From positions 89,310-153,309 of the forward strand of contig JAEWET010000021.1 in assembly GCA_023389195.1 (NCBI GenBank): 64,000 nt of DNA. The letters are read 5' to 3'. Positions within the stretch are counted from its first letter, which is position 1. Each line of letters begins with the position of its first letter. This DNA is from Aliihoeflea sp023389195 (GTDB lineage: Bacteria; Pseudomonadota; Alphaproteobacteria; Rhizobiales; Rhizobiaceae). Under the pieces are notes generated by a model. It worked only from the letters and a program-made list of their open reading frames with translations. It did no database searches and had not been told where the DNA came from. The position numbers and the translations under genes were made by a program. This document shows, piece by piece, positions 43,012 through 52,123 of this stretch.

Positions 43012-44277
43012 TCAGGTGTTCATGGAATCGAAGAAGTCGCCATTGGTCTTGGTCTGCTTCAGCTTGTCCATGAGGAATTCGATCGCGTCGGTCGTGCCCA
43101 TCGGCGCAAGGATGCGGCGCAGGACGAAGATTTTCTGCAGATCCTGGCGCTGGACAAGGAGATCTTCCTTGCGGGTGCCCGACTTGAGGATGTCCATGGC
43201 CGGGAAGATGCGCTTGTCGGCGACCTTGCGGTCGAGCACGATTTCCGAATTGCCGGTGCCTTTGAACTCTTCGAAGATGACTTCGTCCATGCGGCTGCCG
43301 GTGTCGATCAGCGCGGTCGCGATGATGGTCAGCGAGCCGCCTTCCTCGATGTTGCGCGCCGCGCCGAAGAAGCGCTTGGGGCGCTGCAGCGCATTGGCAT
43401 CGACGCCGCCGGTCAGGACCTTGCCGGAGGACGGAACGACCGTGTTGTAGGCGCGGCCGAGACGGGTGATCGAATCGAGCAGGATGACGACGTCGCGGCC
43501 GTGCTCGACGAGGCGCTTGGCCTTTTCGATGACCATTTCGGCGACCTGCACGTGGCGCACTGCCGGCTCGTCGAAGGTGGAGGAGACGACCTCGCCCTTC
43601 ACCGAGCGCTGCATGTCGGTGACTTCTTCCGGCCGCTCGTCGATCAGGAGGACGATCAGATAGGCTTCCGGGTGATTGTGCGCGATGGAGTGCGCGATGT
43701 TCTGCAGAAGAACGGTCTTACCGGTCCGCGGCGGCGCGACGATCAGACCGCGCTGACCCTTGCCGAGCGGCGCGACGAGATCGATGACGCGCGCCGACAT
43801 GTCCTTCGAGGTCGGAACCTCGAGCTCCATCTTGAAACGCTCGTTCGGATAGAGCGGCGTCAGATTGTCGAAATGGATCTTGTGGCGGATCTTCTCGGGG
43901 TCTTCGAAATTGATCGTGTTGACCTTGAGAAGCGCGAAATAGCGCTCGCCTTCCTTCGGGCTGCGGATCGGGCCTTCGACCGTATCGCCGGTCTTCAGGG
44001 AAAAGCGGCGGATCTGCGAGGGCGAAATGTAGATGTCGTCCGGGCCGGGTAGGTAGTTCGCATTGGCAGAACGCAGGAAACCAAAGCCGTCCTGCAGGAT
44101 TTCGACGACGCCTTCGCCGATGATCTCGACATCCTGCGCCGCGAGCTTCTTCAGGATCGCGAACATGAGCTCCTGCTTGCGCATGACGCTCGCATTCTCG
44201 ACCTCGAGCGATTCGGCAAACGCAATGAGGTCGGTCGGACCCTTGCTCTTGAGCTCTTGTAGTTTCATTTCCTGCAT
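43012..44277 (-). CDS. rho: Transcription termination factor Rho
   Basis: The 421-residue hexameric helicase has an N-terminal RNA-binding fold (GVVEILQDGFGFLRSANANYLPGPDDIYISPSQIRRF), Walker A APPRTGKTVLLQ, the Q-loop region with VVSSTFDEPAVRHVQVAEMVIEKAKRLVE and VILLDSITRLGRAYN. It has no long inserted low-complexity region. The start is ATG 44277 or 44268, and no strong ribosome site decides between them. The gene order rho-mnmE-mnmG-rsmG-parA-parB is typical of alphaproteobacteria. Confidence 0.97.
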   Translation of the reverse strand: MQEMKLQELKSKGPTDLIAFAESLEVENASVMRKQELMFAILKKLAAQDVEIIGEGVVEILQDGFGFLRSANANYLPGPDDIYISPSQIRRFSLKTGDTVEGPIRSPKEGERYFALLKVNTINFEDPEKIRHKIHFDNLTPLYPNERFKMELEVPTSKDMSARVIDLVAPLGKGQRGLIVAPPRTGKTVLLQNIAHSIAHNHPEAYLIVLLIDERPEEVTDMQRSVKGEVVSSTFDEPAVRHVQVAEMVIEKAKRLVEHGRDVVILLDSITRLGRAYNTVVPSSGKVLTGGVDANALQRPKRFFGAARNIEEGGSLTIIATALIDTGSRMDEVIFEEFKGTGNSEIVLDRKVADKRIFPAMDILKSGTRKEDLLVQRQDLQKIFVLRRILAPMGTTDAIEFLMDKLKQTKTNGDFFDSMNT

Positions 44278-44396
44278 AGACGCACTCGGTTGGCGATGGG
44301 GGAAGTCGATTAGGACGTAGGAAGGCTGCGGCGCGGATATGCCGTCATGAAAGAACCGGGCCGCGCGGCGAAAGGAAGGACTGTTCTCTTAGCGCT

Positions 44397-44412
44397 GCGC
44401 TTTTGAAAGCGC
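44397..44412. terminator. Weak terminator-like palindrome between hemJ and rho
   Basis: GCGCTTTTGAAAGCGC is a 16-base near-perfect palindrome 19 bases past the hemJ stop in the 153-base hemJ-rho gap. It folds as a short stem with a 4-base loop but has no T run, so termination is doubtful. Nothing else was seen in that gap. Confidence 0.3.
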
Positions 44413-44430
44413 AAGCCGCGCATCCGAGCC

Positions 44431-44958
44431 TCAGAACGGCTTTACCACGACCAGGACGACGATGACAATCATCAACAGGGTCGGGCCTTCGTTCATCAGG
44501 CGCCAGTGCCGGGCCGACTTCTCGTTGCGGTCTTCGGCGAAGAGACGGACGGCCTTGGAGAAATAGCCGTGCAGCCCCGACATGGCGATGACGAGGGCGA
44601 TCTTCAAGTGCAGCCAGCCGCCCGAAAAGCCGAAGCCCTGCCAGGCAAGCCAGAGGCCGAGCACCCACGCGACCGTCATGGCAGGGTTGATGATGACGCG
44701 CAGGAGCCGCTGTTCCATCACCTTGAAGGTTTCGGACTGGGGTGTGCCGGGGCCGATTTCCGCGTGGTAGACGAAGAGGCGGGGCAGGTAGAGCATTCCC
44801 GCCATCCACGAAATGACGGCGATGACGTGCACGGCCTTGGCCCAAAGATAGGCCTCGGCCGGGAACAGGACGAGCGCGGCCGCGGTCAGGACGAGGAAGA
44901 CGGCGAGCGCGATGCCTGCCCGCGTGCCCGGCCCGGCCCTGTTCGTCGTCTCGCTCAC
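44431..44958 (-). CDS. hemJ: Protoporphyrinogen IX oxidase HemJ
   Basis: The 175-residue four-helix membrane protein of the HemJ family has YLWAKAVHVIAVISWMAGMLYLPRLFVYH (with the conserved His) and a later LKIALVIAMSGLHGYFSK with a second conserved His. HemJ replaces HemG/HemY in most alphaproteobacteria and catalyses the penultimate haem step. It overlaps hemE by four bases, which supports the call. Confidence 0.94.
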   Translation of the reverse strand: MSETTNRAGPGTRAGIALAVFLVLTAAALVLFPAEAYLWAKAVHVIAVISWMAGMLYLPRLFVYHAEIGPGTPQSETFKVMEQRLLRVIINPAMTVAWVLGLWLAWQGFGFSGGWLHLKIALVIAMSGLHGYFSKAVRLFAEDRNEKSARHWRLMNEGPTLLMIVIVVLVVVKPF

Positions 44959-45986
44959 CGGCTCGCTCCCCGAACCTGCGCGATCATCGCCTCGACATGC
45001 TCGATCGGCGTCGGCGGCGTGATGCCGTGGCCGAGATTGAAGATCAGCGGGCCGCCGGCGAGATTGCCGAGAATGGCCGCCACGCCCTCACGCAGCGCCT
45101 CGCCGCCGACGACAAGGCGCAACGGGTCGAGATTGCCCTGGACGGGCCCCTCGGCCTGCAGGCGTCGTGCCTGGCTCCAGGGAACGCTCCAGTCGAGCCC
45201 GAGGGCCGTGACGCCCGTCTTCCCCCGGTAGCCCTCGTAAAGCGCCCCTGCCCCCTTCGGAAAGCCGATGATCGGCACGTTGGGATGAACCGAGCGGACC
45301 TTGTCGACGATCCGCTTCATCGGCTTAGCGCAGAACGCCTCGAACGACGCCTCGTCGAGAACGCCCGACCAGGAATCGAAGATCTGGACGCAATCTGCGC
45401 CCGCTTCGATCTGGCGGATCAGATAATCGGCCGAGCAGTCGGCCAGAAGCGCGAGCAGCTTTCGCATCTCGGCCGGGTGCCGGTAGCCGAACAGACGCGC
45501 CGGCGCCTGGTCCGGCGTGCCGTGCCCGGCGATCATGTAGGTCGCCACCGTCCATGGGGCGCCGCAAAAGCCGATCAGCGTCGTCTCCGGGGGGAGTTCT
45601 GCGCGGAGGCGCCGCACCGTCTCGTAGACCGGCGCGAGATGATCGTGCAGCCGGGACGCATCGAGCCGCTCGACCTCGTCGGCCTCGATCGGCGTCATCA
45701 GCGGCCCGCGTCCCTCCTCGAAGCGCAGATCGCGGCCGAGCGCATGCGGGATGACGAGAATGTCGGAGAAAAGGATCGACGCGTCGAAGCCGAAGCGGCG
45801 GATCGGCTGCATCGTCACTTCGACGGCAAGATCGGGGTTGTAGCAAAGGTCGAGGAAACTCCCCGCCTGTTTGCGCGTTTCCCGATACTCCGGCAGGTAG
45901 CGTCCGGCCTGTCGCATCATCCAGATCGGAGGCGGGAAGACGCTTTCTCCCTTCAAGACCTTCAGCATCTTCCGTTCGATCGTCAT
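44955..45986 (-). CDS. hemE: Uroporphyrinogen decarboxylase HemE
   Basis: The 343-residue protein has PPPIWMMRQAGRYLPEYRETR (active-site N-terminal motif), ILFSDILVIPHALG with the catalytic Asp, and GFCGAPWTVATYMI. It converts uroporphyrinogen III to coproporphyrinogen III. The start is ATG 45986 (MTIERKMLKVLKGE); the frame upstream runs into the AT-rich origin region and is not coding. In alphaproteobacteria hemE commonly flanks the chromosome origin. Confidence 0.97.
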   Translation of the reverse strand: MTIERKMLKVLKGESVFPPPIWMMRQAGRYLPEYRETRKQAGSFLDLCYNPDLAVEVTMQPIRRFGFDASILFSDILVIPHALGRDLRFEEGRGPLMTPIEADEVERLDASRLHDHLAPVYETVRRLRAELPPETTLIGFCGAPWTVATYMIAGHGTPDQAPARLFGYRHPAEMRKLLALLADCSADYLIRQIEAGADCVQIFDSWSGVLDEASFEAFCAKPMKRIVDKVRSVHPNVPIIGFPKGAGALYEGYRGKTGVTALGLDWSVPWSQARRLQAEGPVQGNLDPLRLVVGGEALREGVAAILGNLAGGPLIFNLGHGITPPTPIEHVEAMIAQVRGASR

Positions 45987-46390
45987 CCGCGGCCTTTCCG
46001 TCGAGCCCCTTAAGAAATTAAAGAAATTTTTAAGGACTCTTATGGTTCTTAGAGTCTGTTGGAATCGGGGTTTCCCGCTTCTCCCCGAACGCGTGCGCGT
46101 CGGCCAGTGGTTATATCGCCGCAAGGGCAATTGCGAAACCTGTTGATGGTCAACGGGGATCGTCGCGATTTGCTACGCGAAATCAGCAGGTTGCCCTCGG
46201 CAATCGGGCACGCACCAATGCAACGCCCCTGTGCAATTCGTCGGCATTGCCCACGCAATTTCCCACAAGCGCGATCTCGCCCCACAGTTTCGCGAATTGT
46301 GGAGAAACGGCCATCTGATACATTGGCCCGCGAACGGCCCTGCCGCTCTCCCGCTTTATGCACACTCGCCCACAGGGCAGGCAGAATCCC
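45987..46390. other. Candidate chromosomal replication origin (oriC)
   Basis: This 404-base gene-free gap lies between hemE and the PPDK-regulatory (DUF299) gene, the same setting as oriC in Caulobacter and Sinorhizobium. It begins with an AT-rich block (46008-46056) containing three TTAA words and an imperfect palindrome CCTTAA...TTAAGG (46008-46035). It has a consensus DnaA box TTATGCACA at 46356-46364 and a near box TTCTCCACA on the minus strand (46306-46298). There are four GANTC sites (46035, 46052, 46062, 46384), the CcrM methylation target, three of them within 32 bases. Nearby parAB and parS sites agree. Confidence 0.65.
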
Positions 46391-47224
46391 GTGAACAAAC
46401 CGCAGAATTTCTTCCATCTCCACCTGATTTCGGATGCGACCGGCGAAACGCTGCTCGCGGCAGGCCGCGCAGCGGCGGCGCAGTACAAGAACGCGCGCGC
46501 GATCGAGCACATCTACCCGCTGATCCGGACCGACAAGCAGCTCGAAAACGTCTTCGTCGACGTCGAGGAAGCGCCCGGCATCGTGCTCTATACGGTGGTC
46601 GACCAGGAACTGGCGGCGCGGATCGACGCGCACTGCCAGTCGCTCGGCCTGCCTTGCGTCTCCGTGCTCGAGCCGGTGCTGATGGTCTTCCAGTCCTATC
46701 TCGGAACGCCGGCCGGCCGCCGCGTCGGTGCGCAGCACGTGCTCGACGCGGATTATTTCCGCCGCATCGACGCGCTCAATTTCACCATGGAGCATGATGA
46801 CGGCCAGTTGCCGCCGGACATCGAGGAAGCCGACATCGTGCTGATCGGCATTTCGCGTACCTCGAAGACGCCGACCTCGATCTATCTCGCCAATCGCGGC
46901 ATCAAGACCGCCAACGTGCCGATCGTCATCGGCGTGCCGATCCCGCCGCAGATCGTCGGCGCGAAGAAGCCGTTGATCGTCGGGCTGATCGCGACCGCGG
47001 AGCGGATTTCACAGGTACGCCAGAACCGTGTGCTCGGCGGCGCGGGTTTCGACCACGGCGACTATGTCGACCGGCTTTCGATTTCCGAGGAACTGGCTTA
47101 TGCCCGTCAGATCTGCCACCGGCATGGCTGGCCGATGATCGACGTCACGCGTCGCTCGATCGAGGAAACCGCAGCCGCCATCGTCGCGTTGCGCAACAAG
47201 ACCCAGCGCGAGGAGGCGTTGTGA
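46391..47224 (+). CDS. Pyruvate,phosphate dikinase / PEP synthase regulatory protein (DUF299 family)
   Basis: The 277-residue protein has HLHLISDATGETL at the N-terminus, the P-loop GISRTSKTPTSIYLANRG and GVPIPPQI, which define the bifunctional Ser/Thr kinase-phosphorylase that controls PPDK or PEP synthase. The start is GTG 46391 (VNKPQNFFHLHL), giving the usual family length; an ATG at 46358 lies within the DnaA box region. It overlaps maf by four bases (GTGA). Confidence 0.93.
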   Translation: MNKPQNFFHLHLISDATGETLLAAGRAAAAQYKNARAIEHIYPLIRTDKQLENVFVDVEEAPGIVLYTVVDQELAARIDAHCQSLGLPCVSVLEPVLMVFQSYLGTPAGRRVGAQHVLDADYFRRIDALNFTMEHDDGQLPPDIEEADIVLIGISRTSKTPTSIYLANRGIKTANVPIVIGVPIPPQIVGAKKPLIVGLIATAERISQVRQNRVLGGAGFDHGDYVDRLSISEELAYARQICHRHGWPMIDVTRRSIEETAAAIVALRNKTQREEAL

Positions 47225-47820
47225 CGACGAAAATCATACTGGCTTCGGCCAGCCCGTTCCGCGCCAGGATGCTGAAGGATGCCGGCGTCGAGGTGACCAT
47301 CGAGCGGCCGTCGATCGACGAGCGCGCGGTCGAACAGGCCGTCGCGGGCGCGGGGCTTCGGCCGGACGATCTGGCGCAGATTCTCGCCGAGGCGAAGGCC
47401 GTCGACGTCAGCCAGAACCATCCGGGCGCCTTCGTCATCGGCTGCGACCAGACCCTGTCGCTGGGCGAGGAGCTCATGCACAAGCCTGCCGACATGGAGG
47501 ATGCCCGCCGCCGGCTCCTGAAGCTTTCCGGCAGGACGCACCAGTTGAACAGCGCGGTGGTCATCGCGCAGGATGGCGAGGCGATCTGGCGGCACGTGTC
47601 CGTTGCGTCGCTGACCATGCGCGATCTCGATCCCGGCTTCGTCGGCCGTCATCTGTCGGCCGTCGGCGATGCGGCGCTGTCGTCGGTGGGCGCGTACCAG
47701 ATCGAGGGCAGGGGCATCCAGCTCTTCGACAAGATCGAGGGCGATCACTTCACCATCGTCGGCCTGCCGCTTCTGCCGCTGCTGGCGAAACTGCGCGAGC
47801 TGGGCGCGATCGATGGCTGA
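47221..47820 (+). CDS. maf: Maf-family nucleotide pyrophosphatase
   Basis: The 199-residue protein begins IILASASPFRARMLKDAG, the Maf signature, with FVIGCDQTLSLGEELMHKP and GAYQIEGRGIQLFDKIEGDHFTIVGLPLLPLL further on. Maf proteins hydrolyse dTTP/UTP or modified NTPs and affect division. The start is GTG 47221, overlapping the upstream stop. It lies in the run PPDK-regulator, maf, aroE, coaE, dnaQ with overlapping ends. Confidence 0.95.
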   Translation: MTTKIILASASPFRARMLKDAGVEVTIERPSIDERAVEQAVAGAGLRPDDLAQILAEAKAVDVSQNHPGAFVIGCDQTLSLGEELMHKPADMEDARRRLLKLSGRTHQLNSAVVIAQDGEAIWRHVSVASLTMRDLDPGFVGRHLSAVGDAALSSVGAYQIEGRGIQLFDKIEGDHFTIVGLPLLPLLAKLRELGAIDG

Positions 47821-48649
47821 CATGACCCGGGCTTTCGTGATCGGCCATCCGATCGCCCATTCCCGCTCGCCGATGATCCACGGCCATTGGCTCGCCGCGC
47901 ATGGCATCGCCGGCGACTACCGCGCCATCGACGTCGCGCCGGCCGACCTCTCGGCATTTCTGGAGCGCGTCCGGCGCGGGGAGTTTGCGGGCGGCAACGT
48001 CACCATTCCGCACAAGGAAGCGGCCTTCGAGGCCGTCGTCCGCCGCGACGCGGCCGCAGGCGCCATCGGCGCGGTCAACACGCTCTGGCTCGAAAAGGGC
48101 GAACTCGTCGGCGGCAATACGGATGCCTATGGCTTTGCCGCCAACCTCGACGCGAACGCGCCTGAATGGCGTCAGGCTGAGACGGCTCTGGTGCTCGGCG
48201 CCGGCGGCGCGGCACGGGCCGTGCTTCATGCGCTGCGCGAGGCCGGGATAGCCAAGGTAACGGTTGCCAACCGCTCCGCCGCGCGGGCCGGCGAACTTGC
48301 GCTTGCGTTTCCGGGCGTCAAGCCTGCAGGCCTCGACCAGGTGCCGGCGCTGCTTGCGAGGACCAATCTTCTCGTCAACACGACGTCGCTCGGGATGAAG
48401 GGACAACCGTCGCTCGATCTCGACCTCGAGGCGCTCCCGGACCATGCGATCGTCACCGACATCGTCTACGCACCGCTTGTCACGCCGCTTCTGGCGCGTG
48501 CCGCAGCCCGCGGACTGAAAACCGTCGATGGGCTCGGCATGCTCCTGCACCAGGCCGTGCCGGGCTTCGAACGCTGGTTCGGCGTCAGGCCGGAGGTGAA
48601 GCCCGATCTGCATGCCTTGATCGTCGACGATCTCGAGGCCAAGCGATGA
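47813..48649 (+). CDS. aroE: Shikimate dehydrogenase AroE
   Basis: The 278-residue protein has FVIGHPIAHSRSPMIHGHWL (substrate Ser pair), GGNVTIPHKEAAF (catalytic Lys), GAVNTLWLEKGELVGGNTDAYGF and VLGAGGAARAVLHAL (NADP motif). It reduces 3-dehydroshikimate in aromatic amino-acid synthesis. ATG 47813 overlaps the end of maf by eight bases; ATG 47822 is an alternative. Confidence 0.96.
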   Translation: MADMTRAFVIGHPIAHSRSPMIHGHWLAAHGIAGDYRAIDVAPADLSAFLERVRRGEFAGGNVTIPHKEAAFEAVVRRDAAAGAIGAVNTLWLEKGELVGGNTDAYGFAANLDANAPEWRQAETALVLGAGGAARAVLHALREAGIAKVTVANRSAARAGELALAFPGVKPAGLDQVPALLARTNLLVNTTSLGMKGQPSLDLDLEALPDHAIVTDIVYAPLVTPLLARAAARGLKTVDGLGMLLHQAVPGFERWFGVRPEVKPDLHALIVDDLEAKR

Positions 48650-49245
48650 TCGTCATCGGATTGACCGGCTCGATCGGCATGGGCAAGTCGACGACCGCGC
48701 GCTTCTTCCGCGAGGCGGGCGTGCCGGTGCATGATTCGGACGAGGCGGTGCACCGGCTCTATGCCGGCAAGGCGGCACCGCTGATCGAGGCCGCCTTTCC
48801 GGGAACGGTGAAGGACGGCGTCGTCGACCGGGCGCTGCTCGGCAGCCGCATTCTGGGTGACGCAGCGGCGCTGAAGACGGTCGAGCGCATCGTCCATCCG
48901 CTGGTGCGTGCCGACGCCGACGCCTTTCTGGCGGAGCATCGCGCGGCGGGCCGGAAACTGGCGGTTCTCGACATCCCGCTCCTGTTCGAAACCGGCGGGG
49001 AGGGGCGCGTCGACCGCATCGTCGTCGTTTCCGCGCCTGCCGACATCCAGCGCGAACGCGTGCTCGCGCGGCCGGGGATGTCGGTGGAGAAGTTCGAGGC
49101 GATCCTTGCCAAGCAGGTGCCGGACGCCGAAAAACGAAAGCGCGCCGATTTCGTCGTCGAGAGCGGCGGCGGGCTGGAGGCAGCGCGCGCGGCGGTCGAG
49201 GCGATCGTGGCGGAACTCAAAGGCGAAGCGGCATCCGATGCGTGA
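48646..49245 (+). CDS. coaE: Dephospho-CoA kinase CoaE
   Basis: The 199-residue P-loop kinase has GLTGSIGMGKSTTARFFREAGVPVHDSDEAVHRLY at the N-terminus and VLDIPLLFETG mid-protein, the standard CoaE motifs. It catalyses the last step of CoA synthesis. Its ATG overlaps the aroE stop (ATGA) and its end overlaps dnaQ by eight bases. Confidence 0.96.
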   Translation: MIVIGLTGSIGMGKSTTARFFREAGVPVHDSDEAVHRLYAGKAAPLIEAAFPGTVKDGVVDRALLGSRILGDAAALKTVERIVHPLVRADADAFLAEHRAAGRKLAVLDIPLLFETGGEGRVDRIVVVSAPADIQRERVLARPGMSVEKFEAILAKQVPDAEKRKRADFVVESGGGLEAARAAVEAIVAELKGEAASDA

Positions 49246-49963
49246 GATCATCTTCGACACCGAAACGACCGGGCTCGACCCGAACGAGGACCGGATCATC
49301 GAGTTCGGCGGCATCGAACTCGTCAACCGCTTCCCAACCGGCCGCAACTTTCACGTCTATATCAACCCGCAGGGCCGGCAGGTTCACCCCGAGGCGCTGG
49401 CAGTTCACGGCATCACCGATGCCTCGCTTGCAGACAAGCCTGTCTTTGCCGGCATTCTCGACGATTTGCTTGCCTTTCTCGAAGGCGCGCATCTGATCGC
49501 GCACAACGCGAATTTCGACATCGGCTTCCTCAATGCCGAATTCGGGCGGCTCGGGGTGGCGATCGTCGAACCTTCGCGGGTCATCGACACGCTGGCGATC
49601 GCGCGGCGCAAGCATCCGATGGGCCCCAATTCACTCGACGCGCTCTGTCGGCGCTACGGCATCGACAATTCGCACCGAACCAAGCACGGCGCGCTGCTCG
49701 ATTCCGAATTGCTGGCGGAAGTCTATATCGAGCTGATCGGCGGACGGCAGGCGGCACTCGTGCTTGACGTGCAGACCAACGCCGCCGGCGAACGGTCGGA
49801 CGGAAGCGCGGCGATCGAAATCCGCCCGCGCCCCAGGCCGCTTGCGCCCCGCCTCGGCGCGGACGAGATCGCCGCGCATGCGGACCTCGTGCGAACGCTG
49901 GGCGACAACGCGATCTGGCGCGTGGTCGACCCCTCCTATGCGGCGGCCGCGAACGGCTCCTGA
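49238..49963 (+). CDS. dnaQ: DNA polymerase III epsilon subunit (3'-5' exonuclease) DnaQ
   Basis: The 241-residue DEDDh exonuclease has FDTETTGLDP (Exo I), HNANFDIGFLNAE (Exo II) and HGALLDSELLAEVYIEL (Exo III), all acidic residues intact. It proofreads replication. The C-terminal tail includes a Pro/Arg-rich segment (RPRPRPLAPRLG). It is the last gene before a bidirectional terminator. Confidence 0.95.
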   Translation: MREIIFDTETTGLDPNEDRIIEFGGIELVNRFPTGRNFHVYINPQGRQVHPEALAVHGITDASLADKPVFAGILDDLLAFLEGAHLIAHNANFDIGFLNAEFGRLGVAIVEPSRVIDTLAIARRKHPMGPNSLDALCRRYGIDNSHRTKHGALLDSELLAEVYIELIGGRQAALVLDVQTNAAGERSDGSAAIEIRPRPRPLAPRLGADEIAAHADLVRTLGDNAIWRVVDPSYAAAANGS

Positions 49964-49969
49964 AACGAA

Positions 49970-49995
49970 AAAACCCGGCGCAAAGGCCGGGTTTT
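49970..49995. terminator. Bidirectional intrinsic terminator between dnaQ and secB
   Basis: AAAACCCGGC (49970-49979) and GCCGGGTTTT (49986-49995) form a perfect 10-bp stem with a 6-base loop, with A and T runs at the two ends. It ends the dnaQ operon and the convergent secB gene. Confidence 0.9.
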
Positions 49996-50018
49996 CCATG
50001 TCGCGATAAACGTCTTGC

Positions 50019-50549
50019 TCAGGCGGTGCCGGTCGGCTGCGCGACCTTGGCGCGGGCCTGTTCCTCGGCCATGCGGCGCTGGAACATCTGCGCGAAATCG
50101 ATCGGGTCGATCATCAGCGGCGGGAAACCGCCCTGGCGGGTGATGTCGGCGATGATCTGGCGCGCGAACGGGAAGAGCAGGCGCGGGCACTCGATGAAGA
50201 GCAGCGGCAGCATGTGCTCCTGCGGGAAGCCGTCGATGCGGAAAACGCCGCCATAGACGAGCTCGGCATTGAACACGACAGTCTTGTCGACCTCGGCCTT
50301 GGCGTTGATCGTCAGGACGACGTCGAATTCCTTATCGGCGATCGGGTTCGCATTGACGTTGACGTTGATGTTGATGCCGGGCGGCTGGGTGCGCGTGCGC
50401 AGCGATGCCGGCGCTCCGGGGTTTTCGAAGGACAGATCCTTCACATATTGCGAGACGACGTTGAAGGTCGCTCCCTGCTGCGCCTGGGCGCCGGGCTGCG
50501 CTGCGCCGCCGCCGTTCTGACCATTGGTGTTTTCGGGCGTTTCGGCCAT
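50019..50549 (-). CDS. secB: Protein-export chaperone SecB
   Basis: The 176-residue protein has QYVKDLSFENPGAP, NVNANPIADKEFDVVLTINAKA and CPRLLFPFARQIIADITRQGGFPPLMIDPIDFAQMF, the SecB core. The tail is Ala/Arg-rich. It holds preproteins for SecA. The start is ATG 50549 (MAETPENTNGQ), with GGAGAGG just upstream; an earlier in-frame start at 50624 is not supported. Confidence 0.96.
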   Translation of the reverse strand: MAETPENTNGQNGGGAAQPGAQAQQGATFNVVSQYVKDLSFENPGAPASLRTRTQPPGININVNVNANPIADKEFDVVLTINAKAEVDKTVVFNAELVYGGVFRIDGFPQEHMLPLLFIECPRLLFPFARQIIADITRQGGFPPLMIDPIDFAQMFQRRMAEEQARAKVAQPTGTA

Positions 50550-50645
50550 GTCGTCGTTCCTCTCCTCGTCCGGATGGATGAACCGGACGGCTGTTGCTCC
50601 AAGAAATCGGGCGTTCGCTAACATGCACGCCCGATCGTGACAAGT

Positions 50646-51152
50646 TTAGCGCGGCGGCAGGCGCGGATCGGAGGGCGATCGCGTCAGCTGATCTTCCTGT
50701 GCCGAAAGGTCGCTGTAATCATCGGCGTCGAGATCGACCACGCCGTCGCGGGCGCGGCGCCTTGCGTGCCATGCGGCACCGCTCTGGACGGTCGTGACGC
50801 GGATGCGATCGCGCAGGAAGCGCCAGCCGAAATCGCGCACCGGAGGCAGGAAAAGGAGAAGGCCGATGGCATCGGTCACGAAGCCGGGGATGATCAGGAG
50901 GATGCCGGCGACGACGATCATCATGCCTTGCACGAGGTCGCGGCCGGGCGAGCCGCCGCGGTCGAGCTCGGCGCGGATGCGCTGAATGGTATGGAAACCC
51001 TGGACGCGCACGAGAATAATGCCCAGAAAGGCCGAGGCGAAGATCAGCCCAAGGGTCGCAAGGACGCCGATCTGGCTGCCGACGGCGATGAATGTGGCGA
51101 TCTCGACCAGCGGCAGGGCGAGGATGATCAGGGGAATCAGCGGCAATCGCAC
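50646..51152 (-). CDS. fxsA: FxsA-family membrane protein
   Basis: The 168-residue protein has three to four hydrophobic segments in its first 105 residues, with PLIILALPLVEIATFIAVGSQIGVLATLGLIFASAFLGIILVRVQGF and IIPGFVTDAIGLLLFLPPVR, typical of FxsA/YtzA proteins, followed by a hydrophilic tail. Its function is poorly defined; in E. coli FxsA affects phage exclusion. Next to secB as in many Rhizobiales. Confidence 0.9.
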   Translation of the reverse strand: MRLPLIPLIILALPLVEIATFIAVGSQIGVLATLGLIFASAFLGIILVRVQGFHTIQRIRAELDRGGSPGRDLVQGMMIVVAGILLIIPGFVTDAIGLLLFLPPVRDFGWRFLRDRIRVTTVQSGAAWHARRRARDGVVDLDADDYSDLSAQEDQLTRSPSDPRLPPR

Positions 51153-51408
51153 GATGGGGCCTCAAAAGCGGTTCGCCGCTATATAGGGAACACCTGTGCG
51201 CATTTGAATGCAGGCGACTTGCGATCTATATGCAAAAGATGGACGGCACGCTTGATTTCGTGCTGGAGGACTTCACCTAGAGCGCTGAGGGGCGTGCGAC
51301 GCGCGCCGGGCGATCTGAAATGTTGATCAGCCATGGGAACGGCAGGCCGACCGGCCGGCATCGTTTCCAGGCTTCAGTGTAACGACGAACAGGGTCTTGG
51401 CGGACGAT

Positions 51409-52107
51409 ATGGAATTTTTCGATTTCGGAACCATCTTCTTCCTCGTCGCCGCCGCGGTGATCTTTTACCAGTTGCGCAGCGTGCTCGGCCGGCGGACAGG
51501 CAATGAGCGTCCGCCGCAAGATCCCTATACGCGCCCCGACGCCGACAAGCAGGCGGCGCCCGAGAATGTCGTCTCGCTGCCGCGCCGCCGCATGGGCGAC
51601 GCTCCGCCCGCGCCCGATTTTGCCGCGATCGACGCGGTCGCGCCGGAAGGCACGCCGGTCAACAACGGCCTGCGCGCGATTCGCCAGGCAGATCCGAGCT
51701 TCGATCCCAAGCAGTTCGTCGACGGTGCCAAGATGGCTTACGAAATGATCGTCATGGCCTATGCGGACGGCGACCGCAGGACATTGAAGAATCTTCTGTC
51801 GCGCGAGGTCCATGACGGCTTCGTGCAGGCGATCTCCGACCGCGAGACGCGCAACGAGAAGGTGCAGTCGTCCTTCGTCGGCATCGACAAGGCCGATATC
51901 GTCGCCGCCGAGCAGAAGGGCTCCGAGGCGCACATCACGCTGCGCATCGTCAGCGAACTCATTTCGGCCACGCGCAACGCCTCGGGCGAGGTGATCGACG
52001 GTGATCCGGAGACGGTGGTCGAGGTCAAGGACGTCTGGACCTTCGCCCGCGACACGCGCTCGCGCGACCCGAACTGGAAACTGGTCGCGACCGAAGCGGA
52101 AGAATAG
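51409..52107 (+). CDS. Tim44-like domain protein
   Basis: The protein of about 232 residues has an N-terminal membrane anchor (MEFFDFGTIFFLVAAAVIFYQLRSVLGRR), a Pro-rich linker and a C-terminal Tim44-like domain (FDPKQFVDGAKMAYEMIVMAYADGDRRTLKNLLSREVHDGF). This bacterial family is related to mitochondrial Tim44; its role at the inner membrane is not settled. ATG 51409 is preferred over an in-frame TTG at 51397. The 256-base gap before it is divergent from fxsA and holds no other readable gene. Confidence 0.92.
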   Translation: MEFFDFGTIFFLVAAAVIFYQLRSVLGRRTGNERPPQDPYTRPDADKQAAPENVVSLPRRRMGDAPPAPDFAAIDAVAPEGTPVNNGLRAIRQADPSFDPKQFVDGAKMAYEMIVMAYADGDRRTLKNLLSREVHDGFVQAISDRETRNEKVQSSFVGIDKADIVAAEQKGSEAHITLRIVSELISATRNASGEVIDGDPETVVEVKDVWTFARDTRSRDPNWKLVATEAEE

Positions 52108-52123
52108 GACTGGGTCCGCTGGC

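Noticed and set aside
46008..46035. CtrA-binding sites (TTAA-N7-TTAA) in the origin
   Set aside because: Three TTAA words are present but spaced by 4 and 8 bases, not 7; left as part of the AT-rich region only.
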